Shown one piece after another: positions 27,960 to 37,208 of a stretch of DNA of 64,000 nucleotides; positions within the stretch are counted from its first letter, which is position 1; every line of letters begins with the position of its first letter. The notes below the pieces were generated by a model. The model was not told the origin of the DNA. It made no database searches and saw only the letters and a list, made by a program, of their open reading frames with translations. Origin of the DNA: Roseateles sp. XES5 (lineage in GTDB: Bacteria; Pseudomonadota; Alphaproteobacteria; Rhizobiales; Rhizobiaceae); contig NZ_CP084753.1 in NCBI RefSeq assembly GCF_020535545.1, forward strand, positions 124,001 to 188,000, read 5' to 3'. A program made the position numbers and the translations under genes.

Positions 27960-29227
27960 CCGGCCTCGGCCAGATCGCGGCGGCCTTCGCGCAGACCCTG
28001 TGGACCACGCGCGCCGGCCGGGCGCGCGCGGATTTCGAGCGCTGGCAGGCGCGCACGCTGCAGCGTTGGCTCACCCGCGATCTTCCGGGCGTGGATTTCT
28101 ATCGCGATGCTCCGCCGCGACTTGAGGCCCTGCCGATCATCGACAAGGCGACCGTCATGGCCGATTTCGCGGCCTTCAATCGGGAGCGCATCACGGCCGA
28201 AGCGGGCTGGCGGGCCTATGAGACGACCGGTAGCCATGCCGGCGTCAGCATCGGCGCCAGCACCGGCACGAGCGGCAACCGCGCCCTCTATGCCATCACC
28301 CCGGCCGAACAGCACCGCTGGCTCGGTACCATCCTCGCCAAGGCCCTGCCGCGCTTTCTCGTGCAGCCCGAGCGGGTCGCAGTCATCCTGCCGCAGAATT
28401 CCGCGCTCTACGACGGCGCCAACCGGTCCCGCCTGCTGCGGCTCCAGTTCTTCGACCTGCGACGTGGCCTTGAAAGCCTGCTGCCGACGCTGGAGGCCTT
28501 TGCGCCCACCACCATCGTCGCGCCGCCGCGCGTGCTGCGGCATCTGGCGGAGCACACGAAGGAGCTTGCTCCGCGGCGGCTGTTTGCCGGCGCCGAGACG
28601 CTCGATCCGGTCGACCGTATGGCCATCGAGGCGCGTTTCCGGCTCAGGCTCGGTGAGATCTACATGGCGACCGAGGGGCTTTTCGCGGTTTCCTGCCGCC
28701 ACGGCCGCCTGCATCTGGCCGAGGATGCGAATGTCTTCGAGTTCGAGCCGATGGCGGGCGGGCTGGTCTCGCCGCTGGTGACGGGGTTCCGTCGCCGCTT
28801 CCAGATCATGGCCCGCTATCGCATGAACGATCTCCTGCGCCTGTCGGACCGGCCCTGCCCCTGCGGCTCGCCGCTGCAGGCGGTGGATGAGATCGTCGGC
28901 CGCCTGGACGATGTCTTCGTCTTCGACCGGGCGGATGGCGCGCGCGTCCTCGTGACGCCGGACGTCATGCGCAACGCGGTGCTCGATGCCGCGCGCGACA
29001 TTGCCGATTTCCGCATCCGGCGCGAGGACCGCGAGGAGATCGTGCTGCTTCTTCAGCCGGACCTGCCGGAGGCCAGCGCACGGGCGGCATCCGCTGCGCT
29101 TGTTCAACTCTTCGCCGCGCGTGCGCTCGCCCCGCAGGTCACCGTTCGGCGAGAGGCGATGGTCTTCGAGCCGCACCGCAAGCTCCGGCGTGTGGAATGC
29201 CGCTATCGTCCCGGGGCCGGGTCATGA
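27956..29227 (+). CDS. Adenylate-forming enzyme, F390-synthetase/phenylacetate-CoA-ligase-like
   Basis: 423 residues. The ATP-binding loop [13 protein letters not shown] (about 99-111), the GATEGLF-like segment [10 protein letters not shown] and the later RYRMNDLL and [21 protein letters not shown] are hallmarks of the F390-synthetase-like branch of adenylating enzymes. It probably activates a carboxylic acid as an acyl-AMP, possibly for transfer to CoA, an amine or for lactone closure. It is coupled by four-base overlaps on both sides. It is not related closely enough to OleC to call it a beta-lactone synthetase. Confidence 0.75.
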   Translation: MTGLGQIAAAFAQTLWTTRAGRARADFERWQARTLQRWLTRDLPGVDFYRDAPPRLEALPIIDKATVMADFAAFNRERITAEAGWRAYETTGSHAGVSIGASTGTSGNRALYAITPAEQHRWLGTILAKALPRFLVQPERVAVILPQNSALYDGANRSRLLRLQFFDLRRGLESLLPTLEAFAPTTIVAPPRVLRHLAEHTKELAPRRLFAGAETLDPVDRMAIEARFRLRLGEIYMATEGLFAVSCRHGRLHLAEDANVFEFEPMAGGLVSPLVTGFRRRFQIMARYRMNDLLRLSDRPCPCGSPLQAVDEIVGRLDDVFVFDRADGARVLVTPDVMRNAVLDAARDIADFRIRREDREEIVLLLQPDLPEASARAASAALVQLFAARALAPQVTVRREAMVFEPHRKLRRVECRYRPGAGS

Positions 29228-30327
29228 GCGAGGGAAACGTTCTCAACGCGCCCGAGATGGTTCGCCGCTTTGCCGGCCTCTTCGCCGATCATCCGGTGGA
29301 GACGTTGATCGCCAACCTGACGACGACGGTCTCTTCCATCGAGATCGAGGGGCGCGCCTTTCCGCTCACCCTCAATGACCGGCAGGACGCGCCGACCTGC
29401 TACATCTGCTGTCCGAGCAGCACCTATATCGACTATGCCATCGACGAGACGCGCAATTTCGCCCGATCGCCCATGGTGCGGCGGGTCGTGCAGGCACTGA
29501 TCCGCGCCGCAGCGCCGTTGCTTGCCGCCAGCGGCCTCGACCATCAGGTCCAGGTGAACAACTGGCTGCTCTCCACCAATCCCGTGCCCGCCATCGGCCC
29601 CTCCGCCGCCCGCGCGCTGATGGAGCGATTGACCGGCCAGTTCCCGGACCGGGCCATCGTCATCCGCTCGCTCAATGCGCGCGCCGACGCCGACACCATG
29701 GAAAGTCTCGAGGCCGCGGGCTTCCGGATGCTGGCGGCACGGCGGATTTATCTCTTTTCCGGCGACGCCCGCAAAACGCAGAACATGGGTTACGACCGGA
29801 CGCTTCTTCGGCGCACGGCCTATCGCTTCGCTTCGGGCGAGACCTTCACGCCGGAGGATTACGAGCGGGCGGTCGATCTCTACAAGCTGCTCTATCTCGA
29901 CAAATACACGCCGTTGAACCCGCAATACACCGTCCGCTATATCCGCGAGATGCACCAGCGCGGCCTCTTCGACCTCATCGGCTTTCGCGACGGCGAGGGG
30001 CGGCTTGCCGCCGTTTCCGGCTTCTTCGCCAATGGCCGGACGCTGACGCAGCCGATCGTCGGCTACGACACCGGCCTGCCGGCAAAGGATGGGCTGTACC
30101 GGCTGGTCATGGCGACGGGGCAGGCCATCGCCACGGAGCGGAACCTGTTCTTCAACATGAGCGCCGGCGCCGGCAAGTTCAAACGCCTGCGCGGAGCCGA
30201 GCCCACCATCGAATACAGCGCGGTCTACGTGGCGCACCTTCCCGTCAAGCAGCGCCTCGCGGTCCGCCTGATGGAGGCGCTTCTCCGCCACATCGGCATC
30301 CCTCTCCTGAAGGCCTTCGACCTATGA
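29224..30327 (+). CDS. Putative GNAT-like acyltransferase
   Basis: 367 residues from the ATG that overlaps the previous stop (ATGA). I do not recognise a characterised homologue. An N-terminal part contains [21 protein letters not shown], and a middle domain (about 120-180) may bind a thioester. The C-terminal half ([31 protein letters not shown]) has the look of an N-acyltransferase (GNAT/FemAB) fold. In this cluster it could acylate or receive the product of the adenylating enzyme. Confidence in the fold is moderate and in the function low. Confidence 0.55.
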   Translation: MSEGNVLNAPEMVRRFAGLFADHPVETLIANLTTTVSSIEIEGRAFPLTLNDRQDAPTCYICCPSSTYIDYAIDETRNFARSPMVRRVVQALIRAAAPLLAASGLDHQVQVNNWLLSTNPVPAIGPSAARALMERLTGQFPDRAIVIRSLNARADADTMESLEAAGFRMLAARRIYLFSGDARKTQNMGYDRTLLRRTAYRFASGETFTPEDYERAVDLYKLLYLDKYTPLNPQYTVRYIREMHQRGLFDLIGFRDGEGRLAAVSGFFANGRTLTQPIVGYDTGLPAKDGLYRLVMATGQAIATERNLFFNMSAGAGKFKRLRGAEPTIEYSAVYVAHLPVKQRLAVRLMEALLRHIGIPLLKAFDL

Positions 30328-31313
30328 CCTCTTTCTCCGATTGCTGGCATGCCGTCGCGCTCGCGGCCGATATCCGCACGAAGCCGCTCCGCATCCTGTT
30401 TTCCGGCCAGCCCGTGGTGCTGTTCCGTTCGGGCGGGGAGATCGCGGCCTTGCAGGACCGCTGCCCGCATCGGCAGGTCGAGCTTTCGACCGGCAAGGTG
30501 GTGGGCGGCGAGATCGAATGCCCCTATCACGGCTGGCGCTTCAACGCCGCCGGCGCCTGCACCGCCATTCCCGGCCATGCGGGTGATATTCCCGGCTACC
30601 GCGTGCCCCGCTACCGGACCGTTGAAAAGGATGGCGTGGTCTTTCTCGCCAAGGGCGATCCGGACGGTGCGCCCTATCTCCACTGTGCGGAGGGTCAGAA
30701 CATCATCCTGCGGCTGGTGCGCAGCAGCACGCGCTCGACGCTGATCGACACGGCCGAAAACATCCTCGACGCCACCCATACGCATTTCACCCACAAGGGT
30801 CTGCTGCGCGGCCTCAGCACCAGACGACAGCGGGTCCGCGTCGACATCAGCGGCGGCCCCGGCTGGGTGGAAGCGTGCTACACGGGCGAGGAGCATCAGG
30901 ACGGCCTCATCAGCCGGCTGCTGGAGGGCGCGCGGGTCAAGACCATCGGCCGCTTCCGTTTCCCCGGCATTGCCGAGCTGGAATATTGGGGGCCGAAGGG
31001 GCTGGTGCTGGCCACGACCTTTCATCTTCGCCAGGCGGCCGAGGATCAGGTGGACGGCATCGGCTGCCTGATCGGACCGCGCAACGGCATTCTCGACCAC
31101 CTCAAATCCTATGCCTTCCGCCCGATGTTCCGCATCGCGCTGGAACAGGATCGCCGTGTGCTGACCTCGGCAAGCCGCAACGCGACCTACTGGCCCGGCG
31201 CGACGCCCGTGGTGGGGCCGCTCGATTTCCTGCGCCGGAGCATCGAGGCGATCCTTGCCGGCACCCTGCCGCCCGTCGCCGAGAAACCCGAGACGACCTA
31301 TATCGATCTTTGA
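30324..31313 (+). CDS. Rieske non-heme iron oxygenase
   Basis: 329 residues. The N-terminal Rieske 2Fe-2S domain has C47-P-H49 and C66-P-Y-H69. The catalytic domain has the mononuclear iron motif with D149, H152 and H157 ([13 protein letters not shown]). Such enzymes hydroxylate, demethylate or desaturate small molecules and need a separate reductase, which is not in the window. It is coupled by an ATGA overlap and is the last gene of the rightward cluster, suggesting a late oxidative tailoring step. Its end overlaps the convergent ATP-grasp gene by 16 bases. Confidence 0.87.
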   Translation: MTSFSDCWHAVALAADIRTKPLRILFSGQPVVLFRSGGEIAALQDRCPHRQVELSTGKVVGGEIECPYHGWRFNAAGACTAIPGHAGDIPGYRVPRYRTVEKDGVVFLAKGDPDGAPYLHCAEGQNIILRLVRSSTRSTLIDTAENILDATHTHFTHKGLLRGLSTRRQRVRVDISGGPGWVEACYTGEEHQDGLISRLLEGARVKTIGRFRFPGIAELEYWGPKGLVLATTFHLRQAAEDQVDGIGCLIGPRNGILDHLKSYAFRPMFRIALEQDRRVLTSASRNATYWPGATPVVGPLDFLRRSIEAILAGTLPPVAEKPETTYIDL

Positions 31314-32467
31314 TCCGGCCCGTCCCACTCGATATCGCGGGTGGAGGCCCGTTGCAGGGAAATGCGATGACGTAGCGCCAGCGCCGCGATCTCGCCGAGC
31401 GCCCGCCATTGCGCGCGCTTCGGGGCGGTATCGCCCGGCCAGTCGAGAAGCTCCTCGGCCACACCGAGAGCGTGGCGGAAGCGGCCGAGATCGCCGGCCC
31501 TGAAAGCTTCGGGCAGACCATAAAACCAGAGGGCAAGGCGCACCGTCTGCGGCCGCGTCACGCCCGGCGCGACGGCATCCGTTTCACGGGTGAGAGCCGA
31601 AACGAAACCGTGCGGTTCCCGGAAGAAATGCAGCCCGCTCGTCGCCCGCGGATTGCATTCCAGCGGCAGGACCCCGCCGTCGGCCATGCGCATCAGGTCG
31701 AAGGAAATCTGCCCCGTCCAGCCTGTTCCTGCGACGAACCGCGTGACGAAGTCCCGCGCGGCGGCGTCCTCGACCGGCTCGAAGCAGATGCCGGCCCCCT
31801 TGCCCGCCCGATAAAGCGAGCGATAGAGCGAAAACGCCACCAGCCGCCCTTCCCGTGCCACGGCATAGACGCTCAATTCCTCGCCGGGCAGGAATTGCTG
31901 CGCAACCCAGGGCGCTTCCCGGCTCGGCGCCAGTCGGTCGAGCGCTTCCGGCGACGGGCGGACGAAAACGCGGCTGGCGAAACGCGACCAGACCGGCTTG
32001 AAGACGAGGCTCGACGCCTCCGTCCGGACGGCAGCCACATCCTCCCTCGTTGCCAGGAGCCGCGTGTGCGGCACGGAAAGACCAAGCGTCTCGCAAAGGC
32101 CGATGAAGGCGAACTTGTCGTGCACGCGCTGGAGGAGGCTGGTATCGGACGTGAGGAGCCGCGCGGCCGGGCGGCGTTCCTGCCAGACGCGTGCGAGATA
32201 GAACACCTCCTCGCAGGTCGGCAGCACCAGCGAAATGTTTTCCCGCGCGACAAGGGCGTCGACGGCATCGCCATAGGCCTCGAATGCGAAGCGCGGCGGC
32301 GGCAGACGGACATAGGCGGCGCAGGCGCGGCTTGCGGCCGAAAGCGGAGCGGCCGGTGTATCGGCCAGCACCACCCGCCAGCCGGCGCCGTGGAACAGCC
32401 GGGCAAGATGCAGCGCGACGGGCGCCCGGGCGCCGGTGATCAGGACGGACGGGACAGGCGCTGTCAT
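31298..32467 (-). CDS. ATP-grasp domain ligase
   Basis: 389 residues. An N-terminal Rossmann-like pre-ATP domain (VLITGARAPVALHLARLFHGAGW) is followed by the ATP-grasp fold (DKFAFIGLCETLGLSVPHT, LVFKPVWSRF, QISFDLMRMADGGVLPLECNPRATSGLH). The glutamate and asparagine in ECNPR are metal ligands of this family. ATP-grasp enzymes join a carboxylate to an amine or thiol through an acyl phosphate. It is convergent with, and overlaps, the Rieske gene. It may belong to the same pathway, but opposite orientation leaves this open. Confidence 0.82.
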   Translation of the reverse strand: MTAPVPSVLITGARAPVALHLARLFHGAGWRVVLADTPAAPLSAASRACAAYVRLPPPRFAFEAYGDAVDALVARENISLVLPTCEEVFYLARVWQERRPAARLLTSDTSLLQRVHDKFAFIGLCETLGLSVPHTRLLATREDVAAVRTEASSLVFKPVWSRFASRVFVRPSPEALDRLAPSREAPWVAQQFLPGEELSVYAVAREGRLVAFSLYRSLYRAGKGAGICFEPVEDAAARDFVTRFVAGTGWTGQISFDLMRMADGGVLPLECNPRATSGLHFFREPHGFVSALTRETDAVAPGVTRPQTVRLALWFYGLPEAFRAGDLGRFRHALGVAEELLDWPGDTAPKRAQWRALGEIAALALRHRISLQRASTRDIEWDGPDQRSI

Positions 32468-32476
32468 GGCGACCGT

Positions 32477-32881
32477 TCAGACTTCAAAGGATTTCAGGAT
32501 GGGGCACGGGCCGGTCTTGCCGGCCGCGCATTCCGCAACCAGCTTCTGCAGCGATATCTTCGCCCGCTGCAACTCCTCCATGCGCGCATCGAGTTCGGCA
32601 AGGCGCCTGGCCGCCATCTGCCGCGCCGCCGCACGATCCTCGCCGGAATCGAGCGCCAGAAGCTGGCGGATTTCCTCCAGCGTGAAGCCCGCCGCCTGCG
32701 CCTGGCGGATGAAACGCAGGCGCGACACGTCCGCCTCGCCGTAGCGGCGGATACCCTCGATCCGTTTCGGCGTCGAAAGCAGGCCGCGGCGCTGGTAGAA
32801 ACGCACGGTCTCGACGCCGACATTCGCTGCCGCCGCAAATTTTCCGATTGTCAGCTCTTCAGGGTGTTGACTCCGTACCAT
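32477..32881 (-). CDS. MerR family transcriptional regulator
   Basis: 134 residues. A winged HTH (TIGKFAAAANVGVETVRFYQRRGLL, from residue 11) and a long dimerisation helix are clear. The C-terminus has two cysteines (AECAAGKTGPCPIL) close to the pair used by mercury-sensing MerR, but the first MerR metal cysteine is absent, so thiol or redox sensing is as likely as metal sensing. Its ATG (32879-32881) lies inside the long spacer of the divergent promoter it should control. It is 9 bases from the ATP-grasp start. Confidence 0.85.
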   Translation of the reverse strand: MVRSQHPEELTIGKFAAAANVGVETVRFYQRRGLLSTPKRIEGIRRYGEADVSRLRFIRQAQAAGFTLEEIRQLLALDSGEDRAAARQMAARRLAELDARMEELQRAKISLQKLVAECAAGKTGPCPILKSFEV

Positions 32882-32898
32882 GGTACGGAACCTATAGT
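32867..32898 (+). promoter_or_regulatory. MerR-type promoter with 20-bp spacer and operator dyad
   Basis: A -35 box TTGACT (32867-32872) and a -10 box TATAGT (32893-32898) are separated by 20 bases, too long for normal sigma70 recognition, and the spacer holds the dyad CCGTACC-AT-GGTACGG. This is the architecture by which MerR proteins untwist and activate a promoter. The sequence is strikingly like the mer operator (CTCCGTAC...GTACGGA). It drives the glutaredoxin-MauE gene. Confidence 0.85.
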
Positions 32899-32932
32899 CC
32901 TGCCAACGGTTTCACAAGACAGGAGACGTGAG

Positions 32933-33715
32933 ATGTTGGACAAAGTGCACAATGCCGGCCCCAAGGCCATTCTCTACCGCATGGTGATGGCGAACCACAC
33001 CTGCCCCTATGGCCTCAAGGCGAAGGACCTCCTGCGCCGCGCGGGCTACGCGGTCGACGACCGCCACCTGACGACCCGCGAAGAGACGGACGCCTTCAAG
33101 GCCGAGCATAACGTTGCCACCACGCCGCAGGTCTTCATCGACGGCGCGCGCGTCGGCGGCTACGACGACCTGCGCCGCTACCTCGGCAAGCCGGTCGCCG
33201 ACCCGAAGGCCACCACCTATCGCCCCGTCATCGTGCTCTTCACCCTGACGGCGCTGACCGCGATGGCGGCAAGCTATGCCGTCAGCGGCTCGCCCTTCAC
33301 GCTGCGGGCGGCGGAGTGGTTCATCGCCTTCTCGATGGTCGTGCTCGCCCTGCTCAAGCTGCAGAATGTCGAGAGCTTCGCGACCATGTTCCTCAACTAC
33401 GACCTGCTCGCCAAGCGCTGGGTGCCCTACAGCTACATCTACCCCTATGCCGAGGGCCTTGCCGGCGTGCTGATGGTGGCCGGCGCCCTCACCTGGCTGT
33501 CGGTCCCGATCGCCCTCTTCATCGGCACGATCGGCGCGGCTTCGGTGTTCAAGGCGGTCTATATCGACAAGCGTGAATTGAAATGCGCCTGCGTCGGCGG
33601 TGCGAGCAACGTCCCGCTCGGCTTCATCTCGCTGACGGAGAACCTGATGATGATCGCCATGGCCGTGTGGATGGCCGCCGCCGCGCTCGGCTATACCGGC
33701 CTCCACGCCATGTAG
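32933..33715 (+). CDS. Glutaredoxin-MauE/DoxX-like membrane fusion protein
   Basis: 260 residues from the ATG with AGGAGA 6 bases upstream; a longer upstream frame is antisense noise. Residues 1-88 form a glutaredoxin domain with the single-cysteine-type site C24-P-Y-G and the cis-proline loop TTPQVFIDG. Residues 95-250 contain four or five membrane segments of the MauE/DoxX type, with C218-A-C220 (ELKCACVGG). It is likely a membrane thiol-disulfide relay. The MerR-type promoter indicates induction by a metal or oxidant. Confidence 0.8.
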   Translation: MLDKVHNAGPKAILYRMVMANHTCPYGLKAKDLLRRAGYAVDDRHLTTREETDAFKAEHNVATTPQVFIDGARVGGYDDLRRYLGKPVADPKATTYRPVIVLFTLTALTAMAASYAVSGSPFTLRAAEWFIAFSMVVLALLKLQNVESFATMFLNYDLLAKRWVPYSYIYPYAEGLAGVLMVAGALTWLSVPIALFIGTIGAASVFKAVYIDKRELKCACVGGASNVPLGFISLTENLMMIAMAVWMAAAALGYTGLHAM

Positions 33716-33725
33716 GCAGAAGCAA

Positions 33726-36290
33726 TCAGGAAAGCGCCGGTTTCCAATCCGGCGCTTTCATGCGCCAGGTGGAGAGGCCGCGCACGATGGTCCGCTGAAG
33801 CGACCAGGCAAGCATACCTGCAGCAAGACCGCCGACGATGGCCGTGACATGGAAGAGCATCGCCGCAACGCCGGTCCCGTGCAGCGGCACCATCAGCACA
33901 TCCGGCACCAGCCGGTGGAACAGATAGATGTGGTAACTCGCCGCCGCCAGCGGCATCAACAGGGAAAACAGCCAGCGCGGCACCGGCATGGCCGGGCCGT
34001 AGAGAAGGGCGAGAAACCCGGCGAAGACGACGAGATACTTGATCGTCGTGCCGATCCAAACGCCATCGACAAAACCGAGCACGAAGAACAGGCCGCCCGC
34101 CAGCCCCGCCAGCAAGGCCTTGCTGCGCCGCCCCAGCGCAAGGCAGGCGCACCAGCCGAAGGCGACGAGATGCAGGTTCCAGTAGAGCGTGAAGATCTGC
34201 CGGTTGCCGATGTCGATGAGCGACGGCGCCAGGAAGCGCAGGGCGACCGCAAAGGCGAGCACGCAAAGCCCCGCCGCGAAGGCATTTCGCGCCACGGCCG
34301 CCCGCGCCCGCGGCACGAAGGAAAGCGCTGCGAAGAGCAGCAGGATCTGCGTGAAGAGTTCCACGAACCAGTAGAGATAGGGCAGCATCGTGTGCCGGTC
34401 CGGATCGGCAAAGCCGAAATTGCCGGTCAGGAACACCGAGGCCCAGGGAATATCGCTCCAGGCCAGCGCATAGCCGGCAAGCAGCACCCCATAGGGCACG
34501 AGCACCGTCGCGAGCGGCCGCAGCAGCGCCCGCCAGTCGCCAGCAATGAAATTGGCCTGCTGAAAGCGCGCCAGCGAAAAGCCGACGAGGACGAGCATCA
34601 GCGCCGAGCCGCCGGGGATCGGCCAGAGCATTTCGTGATGCACGACCACGAGCAATATGGCGAAAACGCGCAGCGGAATGTCGATGCCGACCCGCGGCAG
34701 CCTTGCCACCCGCGGTTCGCAGGCGGCCAGCGCGCCGATGCTCATGCGCTCCCAGCCGTCCGGCAGCGCGCCGAGCGCGCGTTCCAGCCCGAGGGAGAGT
34801 TCGACGAAGCGCAGGGAATCGCCGCCCAGCGAAACGAAACTGTCGCTCGCGGCAACCGCGTTGGGGAAGAAGGCGCGCCGGAAGGCCTCGTGCACGCCGG
34901 CCGAAGCCGGCTCCGCGCCGGTCGCCATGCCGGCGAGGGCGGCGTGGTCGATCTTGCCGCTCTCCGTGCGCGGGATCTCGGCCAGACGCCGGGCATGGAC
35001 ATGCAGAAGCGTCAGCCCACTTGCCGCCGCCAGCCGCGCCCGAACCTTCTCCTCTCCGGCCGGGCCGATGAAAAAGGCGGTGAGCCGGCTGTCCGTGCCG
35101 GTGACCGCCACGTCCAGCCCCTCGCGTGCCAGCGCCTGCTCCACCGCGTCATGGGCGATGCGCAGTCCGGCAATCTTGGAAAAACGCTTCAGCCGTCCCA
35201 CGATGCGGAAGAAGCCGTCTTCCGTTCTTTCGGCGAGATCACCGGTCCTGAGGCGGTCGATGTCGTGGCCGCGGGCAAGATCGGCGCGGCCGCCCGCATA
35301 ACCCATCATGACATTCGGCCCGCGATAGACGAGTTCGCCGGAAACGCCCGGCCGGGTGATCTCCGCCTCATCGGGGCCGAGGATGGAGAGCGCGCCGCCG
35401 GGGATTGCCCGGCCGATGCAATCCTCGTGGCCGGCCAGTCGCTCCGGCGGCACATAGGCGATGCGCGCCGCAGCCTCGGTCTGGCCGTACATGACGAAGA
35501 ACCGGCCGCCGCGCACCTCCATGTGACGGCGGTAGCGCGTGACGAGGTCGGGCGACAGCCGGCCGCCCGCGACGGTCATGAGACGCAGTGCCGGCAGATC
35601 GCGATCGCGCAGCCCGATGCGCTCGTAGAGGTCGAAGCTGAAAGGAACGCCGGCCATCGTGGTGACGCCACGCGCCGCAAGGTCTTCGGCAAAGCCCGCA
35701 TCGAGCACCTGACGGCGCGGCACGAAAAGGCTGGCGCCGACCGCCAGATGCGCGTTGAGCACCGAAAGGCCGTAGGAATAGTGGAGCGGCAGTGCCAGCA
35801 GACCGCGATCGTCTGCCGTAAGGTCGAGATAGGAGGCAATCGCGCGTGTATTGGCCTCGACCGCCGCGGCGGAAAGCCGGACGCTCTTGCTGACCCCGGT
35901 CGAACCTGACGTCGAGAGCAGGAGGGCAAGATCGGGATGGAGCCGCTCGGTGTCGAGGTGGATATCGGCGTCCATGCGCCAGCGTTCGCCAACGAAGCGG
36001 CAGACGGTTTCCGGCCGGAAATCCGCGCAGAAACCGTCGAGAACCGCCGCCTGGCCCGGCGGCAGCAGCGCCACGGCATGGCCGGCGGAAAGCGCGGCGA
36101 GATAGGTGACGATGGCGTGTTCGCAGGTGCCGGCCTCGATGGCGACGAGACGCCGGCCCCTGCCGAGAAAGGCGACGCGGCTTTCGATGCGCTTTGCCAA
36201 TGCGCCATAGCTGATGGTGCGGCCATCGGCAAAGACGAGCGCCGGGCGTTCGCCCCGTTCCTCGAACGCCGCAATGAAAGACAGGGACAT
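33726..36290 (-). CDS. Adenylation-carrier protein-membrane acyltransferase fusion
   Basis: 854 residues from the ATG at 36290 (GAGG 9 bases upstream; GTG at 36299 is the alternative). Domain 1 (about 1-455) is an AMP-forming ligase: TSGSTG at 127-132, MYGQTEAAARIAY, RTGDLAE and the C-terminal lysine in PRTESGKIDH. Domain 2 (about 465-530) is a carrier domain with phosphopantetheine Ser492 in FVSLGGDSL. Domain 3 (about 530-850) is an acyltransferase-3/OafA-like membrane domain with about ten segments. It would activate an acid, load it on its own carrier and hand it to a membrane-side acceptor. Neighbouring LuxR gene is divergent. Confidence 0.85.
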   Translation of the reverse strand: MSLSFIAAFEERGERPALVFADGRTISYGALAKRIESRVAFLGRGRRLVAIEAGTCEHAIVTYLAALSAGHAVALLPPGQAAVLDGFCADFRPETVCRFVGERWRMDADIHLDTERLHPDLALLLSTSGSTGVSKSVRLSAAAVEANTRAIASYLDLTADDRGLLALPLHYSYGLSVLNAHLAVGASLFVPRRQVLDAGFAEDLAARGVTTMAGVPFSFDLYERIGLRDRDLPALRLMTVAGGRLSPDLVTRYRRHMEVRGGRFFVMYGQTEAAARIAYVPPERLAGHEDCIGRAIPGGALSILGPDEAEITRPGVSGELVYRGPNVMMGYAGGRADLARGHDIDRLRTGDLAERTEDGFFRIVGRLKRFSKIAGLRIAHDAVEQALAREGLDVAVTGTDSRLTAFFIGPAGEEKVRARLAAASGLTLLHVHARRLAEIPRTESGKIDHAALAGMATGAEPASAGVHEAFRRAFFPNAVAASDSFVSLGGDSLRFVELSLGLERALGALPDGWERMSIGALAACEPRVARLPRVGIDIPLRVFAILLVVVHHEMLWPIPGGSALMLVLVGFSLARFQQANFIAGDWRALLRPLATVLVPYGVLLAGYALAWSDIPWASVFLTGNFGFADPDRHTMLPYLYWFVELFTQILLLFAALSFVPRARAAVARNAFAAGLCVLAFAVALRFLAPSLIDIGNRQIFTLYWNLHLVAFGWCACLALGRRSKALLAGLAGGLFFVLGFVDGVWIGTTIKYLVVFAGFLALLYGPAMPVPRWLFSLLMPLAAASYHIYLFHRLVPDVLMVPLHGTGVAAMLFHVTAIVGGLAAGMLAWSLQRTIVRGLSTWRMKAPDWKPALS

Positions 36291-36449
36291 CGACCGCACG
36301 CCTCAGGCACAGCGCGGCCGAACCGGGCCGCATCGCCCTGCGCTTAATTTAACATGAGGTAATATGTCAAGAAATCTTCCGGGCTTTACACACGATGCGC
36401 ACATTCGTGGGCGGCTTGAAATCCCGGCAGCGCCGTCTATCCTGTCCAC

Positions 36450-37208
36450 ATGCAGGCGAACCTTACCTTCGAGCAGCTCCAGCGCTGGAGCAGCGGCATC
36501 ACCGCTGCGGTGAGCGCCACCTTGCCCGAGGAAATCTCGGCCCATTTCACGGCCGGCGCGCGCGGCCTCATCGCCTCCGACCAGGTCTATATCGGCCTTT
36601 ACCTGCGCGACGGCAGCTCGATGACCATCTACGAGCGCGACCCGGACCGCTGGAACCACAATTACGATACCCGCAAGTATCACGAGGATCCGTTCTTCCG
36701 GCGCTTCGCCGGCTCGCGGCAGGATTTCCTGCTGCCGCTCTCGGCCCTCGACAAGGGGGATTTCCACACCAGCGCCTATTACCGGGACTTCTACGAGCCC
36801 TCCGGCAGCTTCGACGAGATCACCGGCGTCTTCAATTTCGACCGCAACGCGGCCGGCTTCGTCACCTATCTGCGCCAGCGCGGCGCTCGCCCCTTCGGCG
36901 CGGATGACATCGCCATGGCCGAGGCGACGGCGGAGGCGACCCGCCGCGTGCTGGAACGGCTCTGGCGGCAGTGGCGGCCGGGGGAGACCGCGCTGTCATT
37001 TGCCGATCTCAGCGCCCGCGAGCGGCAGATCGCCCTTCTCCTCATCGATGGCGGCTGCGCGAAGAGCATTTCACGCGACCTTGCCATTTCCCCCGGCACC
37101 GTGCGCAACCACATCAAGACGGTCTACCGCAAGCTCGGCATCCACTCTCAGGTCGAGCTGATGGCCGCCGCGCGGAGCGGCGACCTTTCCGTCGCCTTAC
37201 TGCCCTGA
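36450..37208 (+). CDS. LuxR family regulator
   Basis: 252 residues. The C-terminal HTH is clear (LSARERQIALLLIDGGCAKSISRDLAISPGTVRNHIKTVYRKLGI). The N-terminal domain (about 10-170) is not a phosphoreceiver; the segment KYHEDPFFRRF recalls the DP-containing helix of autoinducer-binding domains, but the usual ligand tryptophans are not all evident, so I call it a LuxR solo of unknown ligand. It is divergent from the adenylation-acyltransferase fusion across an AT-rich 159-bp region (36291-36449) in which no clear operator was seen. Its 3' end overlaps the convergent binding-protein gene by 12 bases. Confidence 0.85.
   Translation: MQANLTFEQLQRWSSGITAAVSATLPEEISAHFTAGARGLIASDQVYIGLYLRDGSSMTIYERDPDRWNHNYDTRKYHEDPFFRRFAGSRQDFLLPLSALDKGDFHTSAYYRDFYEPSGSFDEITGVFNFDRNAAGFVTYLRQRGARPFGADDIAMAEATAEATRRVLERLWRQWRPGETALSFADLSARERQIALLLIDGGCAKSISRDLAISPGTVRNHIKTVYRKLGIHSQVELMAAARSGDLSVALLP

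Noticed and set aside
25169..31313. Classical OleABCD olefin cluster
   Set aside because: No OleB-like alpha/beta hydrolase and no true OleC; only the synthase and reductase resemble Ole proteins.
32477..33715. Mercury resistance operon
   Set aside because: The operator resembles mer, but merA, merT and merP are absent and the MerR protein lacks the first metal cysteine.
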